DNA of 64,000 nt from Acidobacteriaceae bacterium (GTDB taxonomy: Bacteria; Acidobacteriota; Terriglobia; Terriglobales; Acidobacteriaceae): contig JASHOC010000276.1 of NCBI GenBank assembly GCA_030041305.1, positions 1-64,000 of the forward strand. The letters are read 5' to 3'. This document shows, piece by piece, positions 30,301 to 39,319 of the stretch. Each line of letters starts with the position of its first letter. Within the stretch, counting starts at the first letter, position 1. The position numbers were made by a program, and so were the translations under genes. The notes beneath the pieces are model-generated. The model did no database searches. It was not told the DNA's origin and worked only from the letters and a program-made list of their open reading frames with translations.

Positions 30301-31020
30301 GGAGGCGAAATCCTTCACCTGCGCGGCGGTTAGGGCCTCGCGGTAGATTTTGAGATCGGCGATATTGCCGCCGAAGTGCGTGGTCGCCAAGGAAGGGAAC
30401 GGATCGGGCGCCATGACGAGTTGCGGAGCCACTTCGCCCTGCGCGAGCGGGGTTACGGTCACTTGAGCTCCGTCAGCGTACAGGGTGACGTGCTCGCCGT
30501 CGCTAACGGCGACGGCCAAGTGCCAATCGGCCGCGCTGAGCGGGGCTTCGCCGGCGACGAGCGAAGGCGAAGTTTGCGCGCTGCCGAGCCACAGCCCGAG
30601 GTGATTGTTCTCGACGCCGATAAAACGCGCGTCCGCCGCGGCCGGGTCGCCGATGCCGGCCAGCAGCACGGCGCCCGCAAGCGGCTCGGAGGGATGGAAC
30701 CAGAAGGCCATCGTCCAGGGGGCGCGGCCGGCGAGCAAAGCATCGGGAGCTTCGGGCGGATTCTGATGCAGGCGGTTCAGCAACAGGGCTTCCGGCGTGT
30801 CGAGGGAGACGGCCGCGGAGAGCGGCTTAGTGAGCGCGGGGCCGTCAGGAAGAAACTCAGCGTTGTAAGGACCGTAGGCTTCGGCAGGCGCCGCTTGCGC
30901 GGGAGCGGACGCGGATGTGGCCAGGACAATGGCTGCGCCGGCGAGCCATGCACGGAGGCGTAAGCTGATCCACGAAGACCCGGATGCGCGGTTGAAGAAG
31001 AGTGCAGGATGAGTTTTCAT
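27397..31020 (-). CDS. Secreted glycoside hydrolase family 2 (beta-mannosidase / exo-glucosaminidase-like) with N-terminal LamG-like domain
   Basis: Signal peptide; LamG-like WTMAFWFHPSEPLAGAVLLAGIGD; GH2 sugar-binding, Ig-like and TIM-barrel segments (ARGGNWGMDDALKRVS, VWNDFWDSTQNYN, VWCGRNEG). Confidence 0.9.
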   Translation of the reverse strand: MKTHPALFFNRASGSSWISLRLRAWLAGAAIVLATSASAPAQAAPAEAYGPYNAEFLPDGPALTKPLSAAVSLDTPEALLLNRLHQNPPEAPDALLAGRAPWTMAFWFHPSEPLAGAVLLAGIGDPAAADARFIGVENNHLGLWLGSAQTSPSLVAGEAPLSAADWHLAVAVSDGEHVTLYADGAQVTVTPLAQGEVAPQLVMAPDPFPSLATTHFGGNIADLKIYREALTAAQVKDFASAPPDFTLPTYEEASAHWPVQIRGQAGYSEPQDPSTFPRGKGAMEKPVARPLRPADRRCTLRGSNPWTLEGGWRLAAAPKVTASGEEISKPGFPDKDWLVATVPGTVLTTMVDRDVYPDPYYGLDDLAIPESLAHQDYWYRVEFRIPSAARGQRLTLTFLGVNYAAEVWLNGKKLGGFTGAFLRGTFDVTSLLASSGENALAVRVLPPPHPGISYEESIKAGPGENGGMEVLDGPTFAATEGWDWIPGIRDRDTGIWQDVTLTASGAVEVGDLNVITTLPKPDLSEADIEIEAPLVNASAAPVEGDLTAAFDEVTVTQHLHLAPGETVVRLEPADFPQLKVQNPRLWWPNGYGDPNLHTLTVIFRTGSRISSVQRIELGMREVSYELSLFDSTGHLRRVEVLPSRTHDQALALIDGTHEGIRAIDDKTPNVVPPGESLPEYMRQAWVQTLAPGAVDSPSIRPVPGGWPGTDLVIKVNGVRIAARGGNWGMDDALKRVSLARLEPYFRLHRDAHVNIIRNWMGQSTEENFYALADKYGLMVWNDFWDSTQNYNLEAEDPALFLDNARNAILRFRHHPSIVVWCGRNEGVPQPIINRGLENLVRTLDHTRYYTGSSNRVNLRNSGPYMFQPLATYYRINRGFSVELGIPSVPTLESLESFIPAPDRWPLSDTWAYHDFHQTGNGEVAPYLAHMDIEFGAATGFEDFVRKAQMLDYAGHRAIFEGFAAHLWQPNSGRLIWMTQPAWPSTEWNFLSWDYDTQSSFYGTMKACEPIHAQLNLADNSVDLINLGAARSLLVRVRVVGLDGKILSDHANQILAAADNRTPVAKLDLDALAAGHTVFVELDVSDPAGAPISNNFYWWAKDEASLRELNALPPATLTTSAAASTAGGERQVTVRITNSGATAAVLVKLTLEDAATGNRILPAYSSDNYISLLPGDQRTVTIAFPAGEATPQIALRGWNLTAQTIAVF

Positions 31021-31274
31021 GGCGTGAACCATCTTATGCGAATGCAGTCTCGCTGGAACCGCAATGCCGCCCAAAGCTGCTTCGAGCTGATCCGGGGCTG
31101 GCGCCGCGCGCGATGCAAATCGGGACCGGGACGGGCGGCGGGTCCTATGCAAGGATGAACAAGACACGGGACCGGCGATGGCCAATGAGGGCTCACGTGA
31201 TTGCGTTTCGGCGCCAATCCCCCTAAACTGGAAGAGAAGGATTCTGAGGAGAGGTTCGGGTTCGTCTTTTAGCC

Positions 31275-31502
31275 ATGCCAAAGGAAAAGATTCATCCCCA
31301 ATACGCGGCGGTGCGCGTCGTGTGCGCCTGCGGAAACAATTTTGAAACCCGCTCGACGCACAAGGGCGACATTCACGTGGAAATCTGCTCGGTGTGCCAC
31401 CCATTCTTTACGGGCAAACAGCGGCTGGTGGATACGGCCGGGCGCGTGGAGCGATTCCGGCGGAAATACGCCAAGGCCGGCGAGGCGAAGGCGGCAAAAT
31501 AG
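31275..31502 (+). CDS. rpmE: 50S ribosomal protein L31
   Basis: [65 protein letters not shown]. Confidence 0.98.
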   Translation: MPKEKIHPQYAAVRVVCACGNNFETRSTHKGDIHVEICSVCHPFFTGKQRLVDTAGRVERFRRKYAKAGEAKAAK

Positions 31503-31530
31503 CCAGGCAGAAGCCGGATGGGACGAAAAG

Positions 31531-31556
31531 GCCTCCGCCTCTGCGGAGGCTTTTTT
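31531..31556 (+). terminator. Rho-independent terminator after rpmE
   Basis: GCCTCCGC-ctct-GCGGAGGC followed by TTTTTT. Confidence 0.93.
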
Positions 31557-31584
31557 CACGGTGGTTCCGTGCGAAAATGCGCTC

Positions 31585-31995
31585 ATGGGAGTTGCGCAAG
31601 TTCAGCACTACAGAAACCGTGCAAGAGATTTCCTCGGCGGGATGGATTTATTGCAAGACGATCTGGATGCATACGGTTACTCTTCGGCGCTGTTGAGCAT
31701 TCATGGGGCGATCTCCTATGCGGATGCACTGCGAGTTGGCACGGGCAGCTATACGCTTTCGTCGGACAATCACAGCCGGGCGGCAAGAGAATTAGAGTCG
31801 CTCCTTGACTCTCGTAGATTCGAACATCGGCAAGGCATCAAGCACTATAAAGTACTTCTCTCCCGCAAGAGCAGGATTTCCTACGCGGCCGAGACGGTGA
31901 GAAAAAACGAAGTCGAGGATATTGTCAAGCGCGCCAGGCGTTTCGCGAATTGGGCCGAGGCTGCGGGCAAAGCATTGAAGATTGCGGGGTGGTGA
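31585..31995 (+). CDS. HEPN-domain-like protein
   Basis: YSSALLSIHGAISYADALRV...SSDNHSRAARELESLL...; RQGIKH fits Rx4H; first gene of a coupled pair. Confidence 0.65.
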   Translation: MGVAQVQHYRNRARDFLGGMDLLQDDLDAYGYSSALLSIHGAISYADALRVGTGSYTLSSDNHSRAARELESLLDSRRFEHRQGIKHYKVLLSRKSRISYAAETVRKNEVEDIVKRARRFANWAEAAGKALKIAGW

Positions 31996-31996
31996 G

Positions 31997-32533
31997 ATGA
32001 CTGAAGTCCAGGAACAACAACTCGGTAGAGCCATGAATGCCGTGCAGGAGTTCCTGGTTCACAAGCTGCTCTTCCCAAAGGTCTATCTCGATGCTGAATG
32101 GAATGGCAATAAGGTGGCTGTACTTGCCATCGATCGTGCGGGCGTGGGCGATGTCCATGCCGTTCGGCTCGTACCGGTTGAAACGAACGGTGAGCCTGAC
32201 TGGCAATACCTGGTAATAAGAGCAGCCGCACTTGTAAACGACCAGATCGAGTTGCTGTCCACCTTGTCGACACAATTCAAGTACGTCGCTCTGATCAGTT
32301 TTTCGTCTGGAGTGGAACGATTCTATCCAAACGCTGAGTTAACCCGCAAGATGCTCGCAAAGGATGGCGTGGGCCGAATCGGGATTCTGCATGTGGATTT
32401 GACCGAAGATGATCCTTCGGTCCGGGTCATCCTCAAGGCCGAGCGCTTCCGCTCCTCGAAAGAGATTGTCGAGCTGGCTGACCGCTTCGTCGCCGAGCAC
32501 ACGGCCAACTGGGAGTTCCGCGAGGAGCTTTGA
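31997..32533 (+). CDS. Uncharacterised partner of HEPN-like protein
   Basis: 178-aa ORF, ATG one nucleotide after the upstream stop codon; LDAEWNGNKVAVLAIDRAGVGDVHAVRL core. Confidence 0.65.
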   Translation: MTEVQEQQLGRAMNAVQEFLVHKLLFPKVYLDAEWNGNKVAVLAIDRAGVGDVHAVRLVPVETNGEPDWQYLVIRAAALVNDQIELLSTLSTQFKYVALISFSSGVERFYPNAELTRKMLAKDGVGRIGILHVDLTEDDPSVRVILKAERFRSSKEIVELADRFVAEHTANWEFREEL

Positions 32534-32609
32534 CATTTGAAAGCGAGCAGCTGAACTCATTGCCGGAGAATTGTTTGCTGCGAGATGTCTGTCGCTTTCT
32601 CGGAGGGTG

Positions 32610-33877
32610 ATGATGGCGCGCTGGGGCTTTACCGTGAAAAAGCACTGGGACAATCCCGTGGAGCACGCGATGCCCGCCGAGGGGCGGGTTGCGGCGGAGG
32701 TGCGCGTCGGCGCGGTTGCAGTGCGGCCGGCTACGGTGCTGGCGCCCATGGCGGGCGTCACCGATACCGTGTTCCGGCGTTTCATCCGGCACGCGAGCCT
32801 GTTCAGCAGAGAGCGGAGAACAGAGAACATAGATCAGGGGTCAGGGATCAGAGAGCCGCGACCGCGGAAGGTATTGAGGCGACCATCAGCAATGCGCAAT
32901 CGGGATGCGGGCTGCTGATGACGGAGTTCACCTCGGCGGATGGGCTGGCGCGGATGCGGGAGTCGAAGCGGCGGCGCTATCTAACGTTCTATGACGACGA
33001 GCACCCCATCGGAGCGCAACTGTTCGGGTCGAACCCGGCGACTTTGGCCGACGCGGCGCGGATCGTCGAGGAGACGGGCTTCGACCTGGTGGATTTGAAT
33101 CTGGGCTGCCCGGCCAAACGAGTAGTGGGATGCAACGGGGGGTCGGGCCTCTTGCGCGATCTGCCCGGGATCAGGGAAATTTTTCGCGCGGTGCGGCGGA
33201 CGGTGACGATTCCCTTCACCGTCAAGTTCCGGATCGGATGGAGCGATGGGCAGATTGTGTGCGTGGAGCTGGCGCGGATGGCCGAGGGCGAAGGACTGAA
33301 CGCGGTGGCGCTGCACGCCCGCACACGGGAGCAGGGCTACAGCGGCCAGGCGCGGTGGGAGTGGATTGCGGCGGTCAAGCAGGCGGTGAGCATTCCGGTG
33401 ATCGGCAATGGGGATATCCGCACGCCGGAGGACGCGGCCGCGATGGTGGCCGAGACGGGCTGCGATGGGGTGATGATCGGGCGGGCCGCGCCGGCGAATC
33501 CGTGGATCTTCCGGCAGATTGCGCAGTACACGGCGACGGGAACTTACGAGAATCCGACCATCGAGGACCGGCATGGGATGATCCGCACGTATTTCGAAAT
33601 GCTGGTGGCGGAGGAGCAGGCGACGCAGGAATTGCCCCGGGATGCGCGGCTCGGCGACCCGGTGGGAAAGATGAAGCAGTTTGCGACGTTGTTCACGCAT
33701 GGCGTGCCGGGCGGCGCCAGGCTTCGCGCGGCCATCTATCAGGCGCGCAGCGGAGCGCAGGTGCTCGACGAAGTCAATCGGTTCTTTGCCGCGCGCGCCA
33801 ACGAGAGCGCAGACGCCGAACCGCAGGTTGAAGGGGCGATCCAGTCCTGGCCGGATGCGGCGCTGGTGTGCGATTAG
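32610..33877 (+). pseudogene. tRNA-dihydrouridine synthase (Dus family), frameshifted within an internal heptad array
   Basis: N-terminus VLAPMAGVTDTVFRRFIRHASLFS lies in the 32571 frame; remainder GLLMTEFTSADGLARM...DLNLGCPAKRVVGCNGGSGLL... lies in the 32585 frame; GGAGG precedes ATG 32610. Confidence 0.82.
32806..32868 (+). repeat. Nine-unit degenerate heptad array inside dus
   Basis: GCAGAGA GCGGAGA ACAGAGA ACATAGA TCAGGGG TCAGGGA TCAGAGA GCCGCGA CCGCGGA. Confidence 0.8.
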
Positions 33878-33934
33878 CAGTTCGGCGCGCACACAGGAAT
33901 TCTCTTCTTCTCATTTCCATCAAGAAGCGCTCTG

Positions 33935-34051
33935 GGTCTCTTACCAAATGAACTTCTTACTTGTGCATTGCGGTTTCCCAGGTCTCAAAATCGAGATCTC
34001 CACCCCAGCGAGCACAAATCGCTCGCTGGGGGCCCCGGACCTGGGGCACCC
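33935..34051 (+). repeat. Dispersed structured intergenic repeat, copy 2
   Basis: Outer stem CCCAGGTC (33977-33984)/GACCTGGG (34038-34045); inner stem CCCCAGCGAGC (34003-34013)/GCTCGCTGGGG (34021-34031). Confidence 0.85.
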
Positions 34052-34147
34052 AACGTTGGCAAATGTTCAGACGGTTATGGACCGGGTCGGCGACCGGTTT
34101 TCTGCGCATTGCCGGCAGGTGGTTCGGTTCGCTACGAGCGGCCCTGC

Positions 34148-36562
34148 TCATTCTTCGCGCAGCAGGATGAGAGGATCGACGGCAAGCGCGCGCCGGGCAG
34201 GGATCGTGGCCGCGAGCATGCCGAGGAGCAGCATGGTGAGGAGCACGCCCCCGAGCACCAGCGGGTCTTTGGGCGTGGCCTGGTAGACGATAAAAGAGAG
34301 AACGCGCGTGGCCATGATGCCCAGGACGAGACCGGCGAGGGAGCCGATGGCGAACAAGCGGAGCGCGCCTCCGAGGGCAGAGCCAAGAATCTGTTGTTGG
34401 CTGGCGCCGAGCGCTACGCGGATGCCCAGCTCGCGCGTGCGCTTGCTGACCACGTAGGAGGCCATGCCGAAGATGCCGGTGATGGCCAGCATGGCGCCGA
34501 GCAGGCCAAGAACGCCGAGGGCCACGGTGGCCACGCGCGCCGCGAACAGAGCCGTGTCCATCTCCTCGGTCCAGGGCGTGATCCTGACCGGCAGGCTGGA
34601 GTCGAGGCCGTGCAGAGAGCTGTCCAGACCGCGGCTAATCTCCTCGGGATCGCGATTGGAGCGCACCACGAGAAAGGTGTCGCTCGCCTCGTGCTGCAGG
34701 AAGGAGAAGAACATGGCCGGCTGCTGGTCTTCAGTCAGCGTGCGGTACCTGCCGTCCTCCACCACGCCGACGACCGCAGCGCGATTGCCGCTCCAGAATT
34801 TGAAATGTCCGCCGATGGCCTTCTGCACCGAGCCGAAGACCTTGATGGCGAAGGTCCGGTTGACAAGGGCGACGGTCGGAGCTTTTTTGTCGTCGCTGTA
34901 CGCAAGGTCGCGACCCGCAATCAGCCGTGTGCCCGCTGCCTCCAGATAGCCGGGCGTGATGTTGTAGTTCATGGCGTCGGCAATGGAGTTGGGCGGGCGG
35001 TAATCGGTCGTTGTGTCGACAAACACGGAGGAGTCGCCGCCGCCGAGGCCGAGGGGAATCTCGCTGATCATTCCGGCTGCGCTCACTCCCGGAATCGCCG
35101 ACGCCGCATCGAGCATGCGCCGCTGGAATTGCGGAGTTTTCTCATCCGTGTATCCCGCCATGCGCAGGTCGGTTTCGGCGAGGATCGCATGCTGCGGATT
35201 GAAGCCATACGCGCTGTGCAGCGAACCAACCAGGCCGCGCACCGCAACCAGCGACGAAGTGACGAGCACCGCGCAGATGGCGATCTGCGCAACGAGCAGG
35301 ACGTCGCGGAGCGTGACCCGCCGCAGGCGATTGCCGAAGGCGCCGGTCCGCATCACCTGCCAGGGATCGGCGCGCAGCACCTGCCCGACAGGCACGAGGC
35401 TGAACAGCAGTCCGCTGACGAGCGCGAGCAGGAGGGCCGCCACGTAGGTGCGCAAGTCAGGATTGACCGGCACATTGATAGGAACATCGGGAAGGGGCTG
35501 CCAGGCGCTGAGGCCGTGGAGGATGACCACCCCACCGGCGAGGCCGATGACTCCTCCGACGAGCGAAACGAGAATGGCTTCTGTGAGAAGCTGGCGCAGA
35601 ATGAGGATGCGCGGCGAACCGAGAGCCATGCGCAGGGCGACTTCCTTGGCGCGGTCGGCTGCGCGGGCGGCAAACAGGCTGCCCAGGTTGGCGCAGGCGG
35701 CCAGCAAGATGAGCCCGGCCAGCAGCATGAGGCCAGCCATGAAGGCGCGCGCCGGCCCGCCCAGCGTGTCGCCCGCCAACCCCGGCCGCGCCAGGCTGAA
35801 CTTGACGCCGTCGTCGGAGGAGGGATAGGTCTTCGCCAGCCACGCCCCGATCGTGTTCAGGTCGCCCGTGGCTTGCGCCGGCGTGACGCCCGGTTTCAGA
35901 CGCCCGATGACCCAGGGAGAGTGATTGTCGCGATATTGCAGGTCATTTTCGCCGACGACAGTGGGCTCATCGACCAGGGGAATCCACATGGCCGGGGCGA
36001 AGAACAGCTCTGTGCCGCGAAAATCGGGTGGGGCCACGCCCAGAATGGTGAACGGATGCTTATTGATCTCAACGGCGCGGCCCGCGACATTGCGATCGTC
36101 GTGAAAGTAGCTGTGCCAGAAGGCGTAGCTGAGCACCACGTAGGGCGCGCTATTGAGTCCTTTCTCGTCCGCGGCGTGGAAGAAGCGGCCGAGGTAGGGC
36201 TGAATGCCCAGCGCGTCAAAGTAGTTGCCACTGGCGAGAAAAGGCCAGGCTGTGGAGGGATGGCCTCCGGTATCGACGCCGACCGCGCCGATGATCTGAA
36301 AGCAAATCAAGCTTTCGAAGGCGCGATTGCGGTCGCGCAGGTCTTTGTAGTCAAGGTACGATTGCGAGGGCCACTGGAAGCGCTGCACCATGTAGAGATT
36401 CTGCCCGCTGGGCACGTTGACCGGCCGCAGCACCAGCGCGTTGAGAACGCTGAACACGATGGCGTTGGCCCCGATGCCGAGCGCCAGGGTGGCGATGGCG
36501 GTGAGGGCAAAGCCGGGTGACTTGCCCAACTGCCGGAGCGCGAACTTGACGTCGCTGATCAT
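34148..36562 (-). CDS. ABC transporter permease, ADOP family (acidobacterial duplicated orphan permease, MacB-like)
   Basis: MISDVKFALRQLGKSPGFALTAIATLALGIGANAIVFSVLNALVLRPV; FtsX-like C-terminal ELGIRVALGAS; two FtsX/MacB_PCD halves. Confidence 0.93.
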   Translation of the reverse strand: MISDVKFALRQLGKSPGFALTAIATLALGIGANAIVFSVLNALVLRPVNVPSGQNLYMVQRFQWPSQSYLDYKDLRDRNRAFESLICFQIIGAVGVDTGGHPSTAWPFLASGNYFDALGIQPYLGRFFHAADEKGLNSAPYVVLSYAFWHSYFHDDRNVAGRAVEINKHPFTILGVAPPDFRGTELFFAPAMWIPLVDEPTVVGENDLQYRDNHSPWVIGRLKPGVTPAQATGDLNTIGAWLAKTYPSSDDGVKFSLARPGLAGDTLGGPARAFMAGLMLLAGLILLAACANLGSLFAARAADRAKEVALRMALGSPRILILRQLLTEAILVSLVGGVIGLAGGVVILHGLSAWQPLPDVPINVPVNPDLRTYVAALLLALVSGLLFSLVPVGQVLRADPWQVMRTGAFGNRLRRVTLRDVLLVAQIAICAVLVTSSLVAVRGLVGSLHSAYGFNPQHAILAETDLRMAGYTDEKTPQFQRRMLDAASAIPGVSAAGMISEIPLGLGGGDSSVFVDTTTDYRPPNSIADAMNYNITPGYLEAAGTRLIAGRDLAYSDDKKAPTVALVNRTFAIKVFGSVQKAIGGHFKFWSGNRAAVVGVVEDGRYRTLTEDQQPAMFFSFLQHEASDTFLVVRSNRDPEEISRGLDSSLHGLDSSLPVRITPWTEEMDTALFAARVATVALGVLGLLGAMLAITGIFGMASYVVSKRTRELGIRVALGASQQQILGSALGGALRLFAIGSLAGLVLGIMATRVLSFIVYQATPKDPLVLGGVLLTMLLLGMLAATIPARRALAVDPLILLREE

Positions 36563-36778
36563 GGTTGTGAGTGGATACGCGCGCTGCCGGCGCAGAGTTC
36601 CCGGTTTTGGGTGGAAACGTAACGGCGTTGCGAACATATGGGCCGGATAGTCTGTCAATATGGGTGGTTGGAGGCAAGAACCCGGCGATGGTATCTCGCT
36701 TTTTCGTTGACGGTCTCTGGAATGGAGGGTATGATCGGGCTTCCTCAAGGCTGCGAATCCCGTTCAAAATAGGACTCG

Positions 36779-38179
36779 ATGCAGGCGCCCATTTCTGCAA
36801 TTGGTTCAGAAGATAAAAGATTCGAAGTCCGGCGGAAGGGGCGCCTTCTGCGCATCCTGGGGGTGGGCTTCGGAATCGCCGTGGTGGTGGGCAACACCAT
36901 TGGCTCGGGCATCCTGCTCACGCCCGGGGAAATTGCCGCTGACTTGAGAAATCCCTGGCTGGTGTTCGCGGCCTGGTGCATGGGCGGCGCATTCGCGTTT
37001 TGTTGCACGCAGGCAGTGTGCGAACTGGGAACTATGCTGCCCAGGGCGGGGGGATGGTTCGTCTTTTCGCGGCGGGCGTTTGGCGAGTATGGAGGGTTCC
37101 TGGTCGGATGCTGCGACTGGATGATGCTCTCCGCGGGGACGGCCTATCTGTCGGCTGCCTTTGGCGAGTTCGCCGCCGGCCTGGAACCGGGGTGGCGCGG
37201 GCGCGAAAAGCTGGCGTCGGCCGTGTGCCTGCTGGCCCTGACCCTGGTGAACTTGTTGGGCGTGCGTTGGGGCAGCCGGACGCAGAAGGTTACCAGCATT
37301 GCGAAAGCCGCGGCGCTGGTGGCGTTTGTGGCGGCATGTTTCGTGGTGGCGCCGAAAGTCGCGCCCGGGGCCGCGGCTGCGCCCCCCAGCCTGCTTACCT
37401 TGCCGCTGGCGGCGGCAATGGTGGCGATTTTCGCGGCCTTGCAGCCGATAGTCATCACCTACGACGGATGGTACGCCGACATCTATTTCACCGAAGAAGA
37501 CAAGAACCCGGTGAAGAATCTGCCGCGCGCATCGATCACCGCTGTATTGGCGTGCGGCGCCATTTACCTGCTGGTGAACGCGGCGCTGCTCCATGTGCTG
37601 CCCATGGGCAAGCTGGCGGCGTCCCAGATCCCGGCCGCGGATGCGGCGGCGGCGATCTTCGGGAGCCACGGCAGGCAAGTGATTCTCGTGATTTCGATGG
37701 TGACCGTGGTCAGCACCATCAATGCGACGCTGATGATGGCGCCGCGGATTCTGTTCGCGATGGCGCGCCAGCGGCTGATGCCGGGCTGGATTACGGCGGT
37801 GAATGCCGGCGGCACGCCGAGCGCGGCTCTGCTGCTCTGCGCCGCGGTGGCGTTGGGGCTGGTTCTGAGCGGCAGCTATGACACGCTCATCGCCATGGCT
37901 TCGATTTTGTACGTGGCCGTTTACTTGTCGGGGTTCATTTCGCTGTTCGTGTTGAGGGTTCGGCAACCCGATCTTCCCCGGCCCTTCAAAATGTGGGGTT
38001 ATCCGTGGACCAATCTGGGGATCAGTTTGGGCGCGGGAGTATTCCTGGTCGCGGCGATCATCGCCGACTTGAAGCACGCGGCTTTTACGTTGGCGGTGGT
38101 GGCGCTCACTTATCCTCTGTACCTGTTGGCGAAAAGGATGCGGCCCGCGCCCGAGGCGGACGAGACGCGGCGGGCTTAG
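36779..38179 (+). CDS. APC-superfamily amino acid permease
   Basis: 12-TM-type ORF; GIAVVVGNTIGSGILLTPGEIA. Confidence 0.93.
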   Translation: MQAPISAIGSEDKRFEVRRKGRLLRILGVGFGIAVVVGNTIGSGILLTPGEIAADLRNPWLVFAAWCMGGAFAFCCTQAVCELGTMLPRAGGWFVFSRRAFGEYGGFLVGCCDWMMLSAGTAYLSAAFGEFAAGLEPGWRGREKLASAVCLLALTLVNLLGVRWGSRTQKVTSIAKAAALVAFVAACFVVAPKVAPGAAAAPPSLLTLPLAAAMVAIFAALQPIVITYDGWYADIYFTEEDKNPVKNLPRASITAVLACGAIYLLVNAALLHVLPMGKLAASQIPAADAAAAIFGSHGRQVILVISMVTVVSTINATLMMAPRILFAMARQRLMPGWITAVNAGGTPSAALLLCAAVALGLVLSGSYDTLIAMASILYVAVYLSGFISLFVLRVRQPDLPRPFKMWGYPWTNLGISLGAGVFLVAAIIADLKHAAFTLAVVALTYPLYLLAKRMRPAPEADETRRA

Positions 38180-38219
38180 AGCGTTCTCGATTCAAATCTT
38201 GCCCCTCTCTGGTCCCGCT

Positions 38220-38858
38220 TTAGACGCCGGTTGGGACAGGCGGACGGACAAGCGACAGGAACTCGGAGCGGGTCTCTTTTTCGCGGAAGCAACCGACCAT
38301 GGCGCTGGTGACAGTGGAGGAGTGCTGCTTCTCGATGCCGCGCATCATCATGCACAGATGACGCGCCTCAATGACCACGCCAACGCCCTGAGGAGTGATG
38401 GCGTCCTGAATCGCGTCGGCGATCTGGCGGGTGAGCCGTTCCTGGACTTGAAGGCGGCGGGCGAAGACCTCGACCAGGCGGGGAATTTTGCTGAGGCCGA
38501 TGACCTTGCCCTTCGGAATATAGGCCACATGGACTTTGCCGAAGAAGGGCAGGAGGTGGTGCTCGCAGAGCGAGAACATTTCGATGTCTTTGACGATGAC
38601 CATCTCGTCGTAGTCGACGTTGAACAGAGCGCCGCGAAGAATTTGAGCGGGGTCCTGGTCGTAACCCTTGGTGAGGAAGGCCATGGATTTCTCGACGCGC
38701 TCGGGCGTGGCGACAAGGCCGTCGCGGCTGGGATCTTCGCCGAGGCGGGTTAGGATTTCGCGGTACATCTCCTGGGTGCTGAATGCACTCAATCCCTCCG
38801 GGGCTTCCGCCGCTCTGTGCTGGGACCTGCTGACAACGATGGGGTGCGCCATGGTCAC
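38220..38858 (-). CDS. folE: GTP cyclohydrolase I
   Basis: [59 protein letters not shown]. Confidence 0.97.
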   Translation of the reverse strand: MTMAHPIVVSRSQHRAAEAPEGLSAFSTQEMYREILTRLGEDPSRDGLVATPERVEKSMAFLTKGYDQDPAQILRGALFNVDYDEMVIVKDIEMFSLCEHHLLPFFGKVHVAYIPKGKVIGLSKIPRLVEVFARRLQVQERLTRQIADAIQDAITPQGVGVVIEARHLCMMMRGIEKQHSSTVTSAMVGCFREKETRSEFLSLVRPPVPTGV

Positions 38859-39319
38859 TTATCCTCTCGATGATTTTCTGGGGCCGGACGGCTCCAAGGA
38901 ACGCCGCAGCACTCAAAGGAATTATTCTCGGTTTCTTCGATGCGGACCGATTCGAGCTTGCCTGCGGGGAGCCCATCCTTGAGCAGAGCGAAGATCGTAC
39001 AGCAAAGATTCTCGGTGGTGGGAACCCGTTCGACAAAAGCCGGATCGGCGTTCAGGTTCGTGCGATCGAAGCGGGCCAGGATTTGGGCGCCGACGAGGGC
39101 GTCCAGACCCGCCAGATCGACCACCATGCCGGTTTCGGGGTTGACGCGCCCGCCGACCAGAATCTCCACGACATAATTGTGACCGTGCCCGTAGGGGTTG
39201 TTGCACTTACCATACGCGGCGCGGTTTTGGGCCGCAGTCAGGGTCTCGGTGTGCAAGCGGTGGCTGGCGCTGAGCGTATAGCGCCGGCCAAAATAGGCTT
39301 GGGCGTGCGACTGGCTCAA
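38855..39319 (-). CDS. 6-pyruvoyl-tetrahydropterin synthase / 6-carboxytetrahydropterin synthase family, paralog B
   Basis: [38 protein letters not shown]. Confidence 0.93.
   Translation of the reverse strand: MSQSHAQAYFGRRYTLSASHRLHTETLTAAQNRAAYGKCNNPYGHGHNYVVEILVGGRVNPETGMVVDLAGLDALVGAQILARFDRTNLNADPAFVERVPTTENLCCTIFALLKDGLPAGKLESVRIEETENNSFECCGVPWSRPAPENHREDK

Noticed and set aside
29230-30333. 367-aa plus-strand ORF
   Set aside because: Antisense to the GH2 gene; no domain signature.
33961-34170. Small ORFs beginning MCIAVSQVSKSRSPPQ / MHSGFPGLKIEISTPAS-like in both repeat copies (also 19860-20045)
   Set aside because: Translation of the dispersed structured repeat; frames diverge between copies, so it is treated as non-coding.
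33968-36520. 850-aa plus-strand ORF
   Set aside because: Antisense to the ADOP permease; low-complexity Arg/Gly/Glu/His composition and no domain.
36806-38077. 423-aa minus-strand ORF
   Set aside because: Antisense to the amino acid permease.
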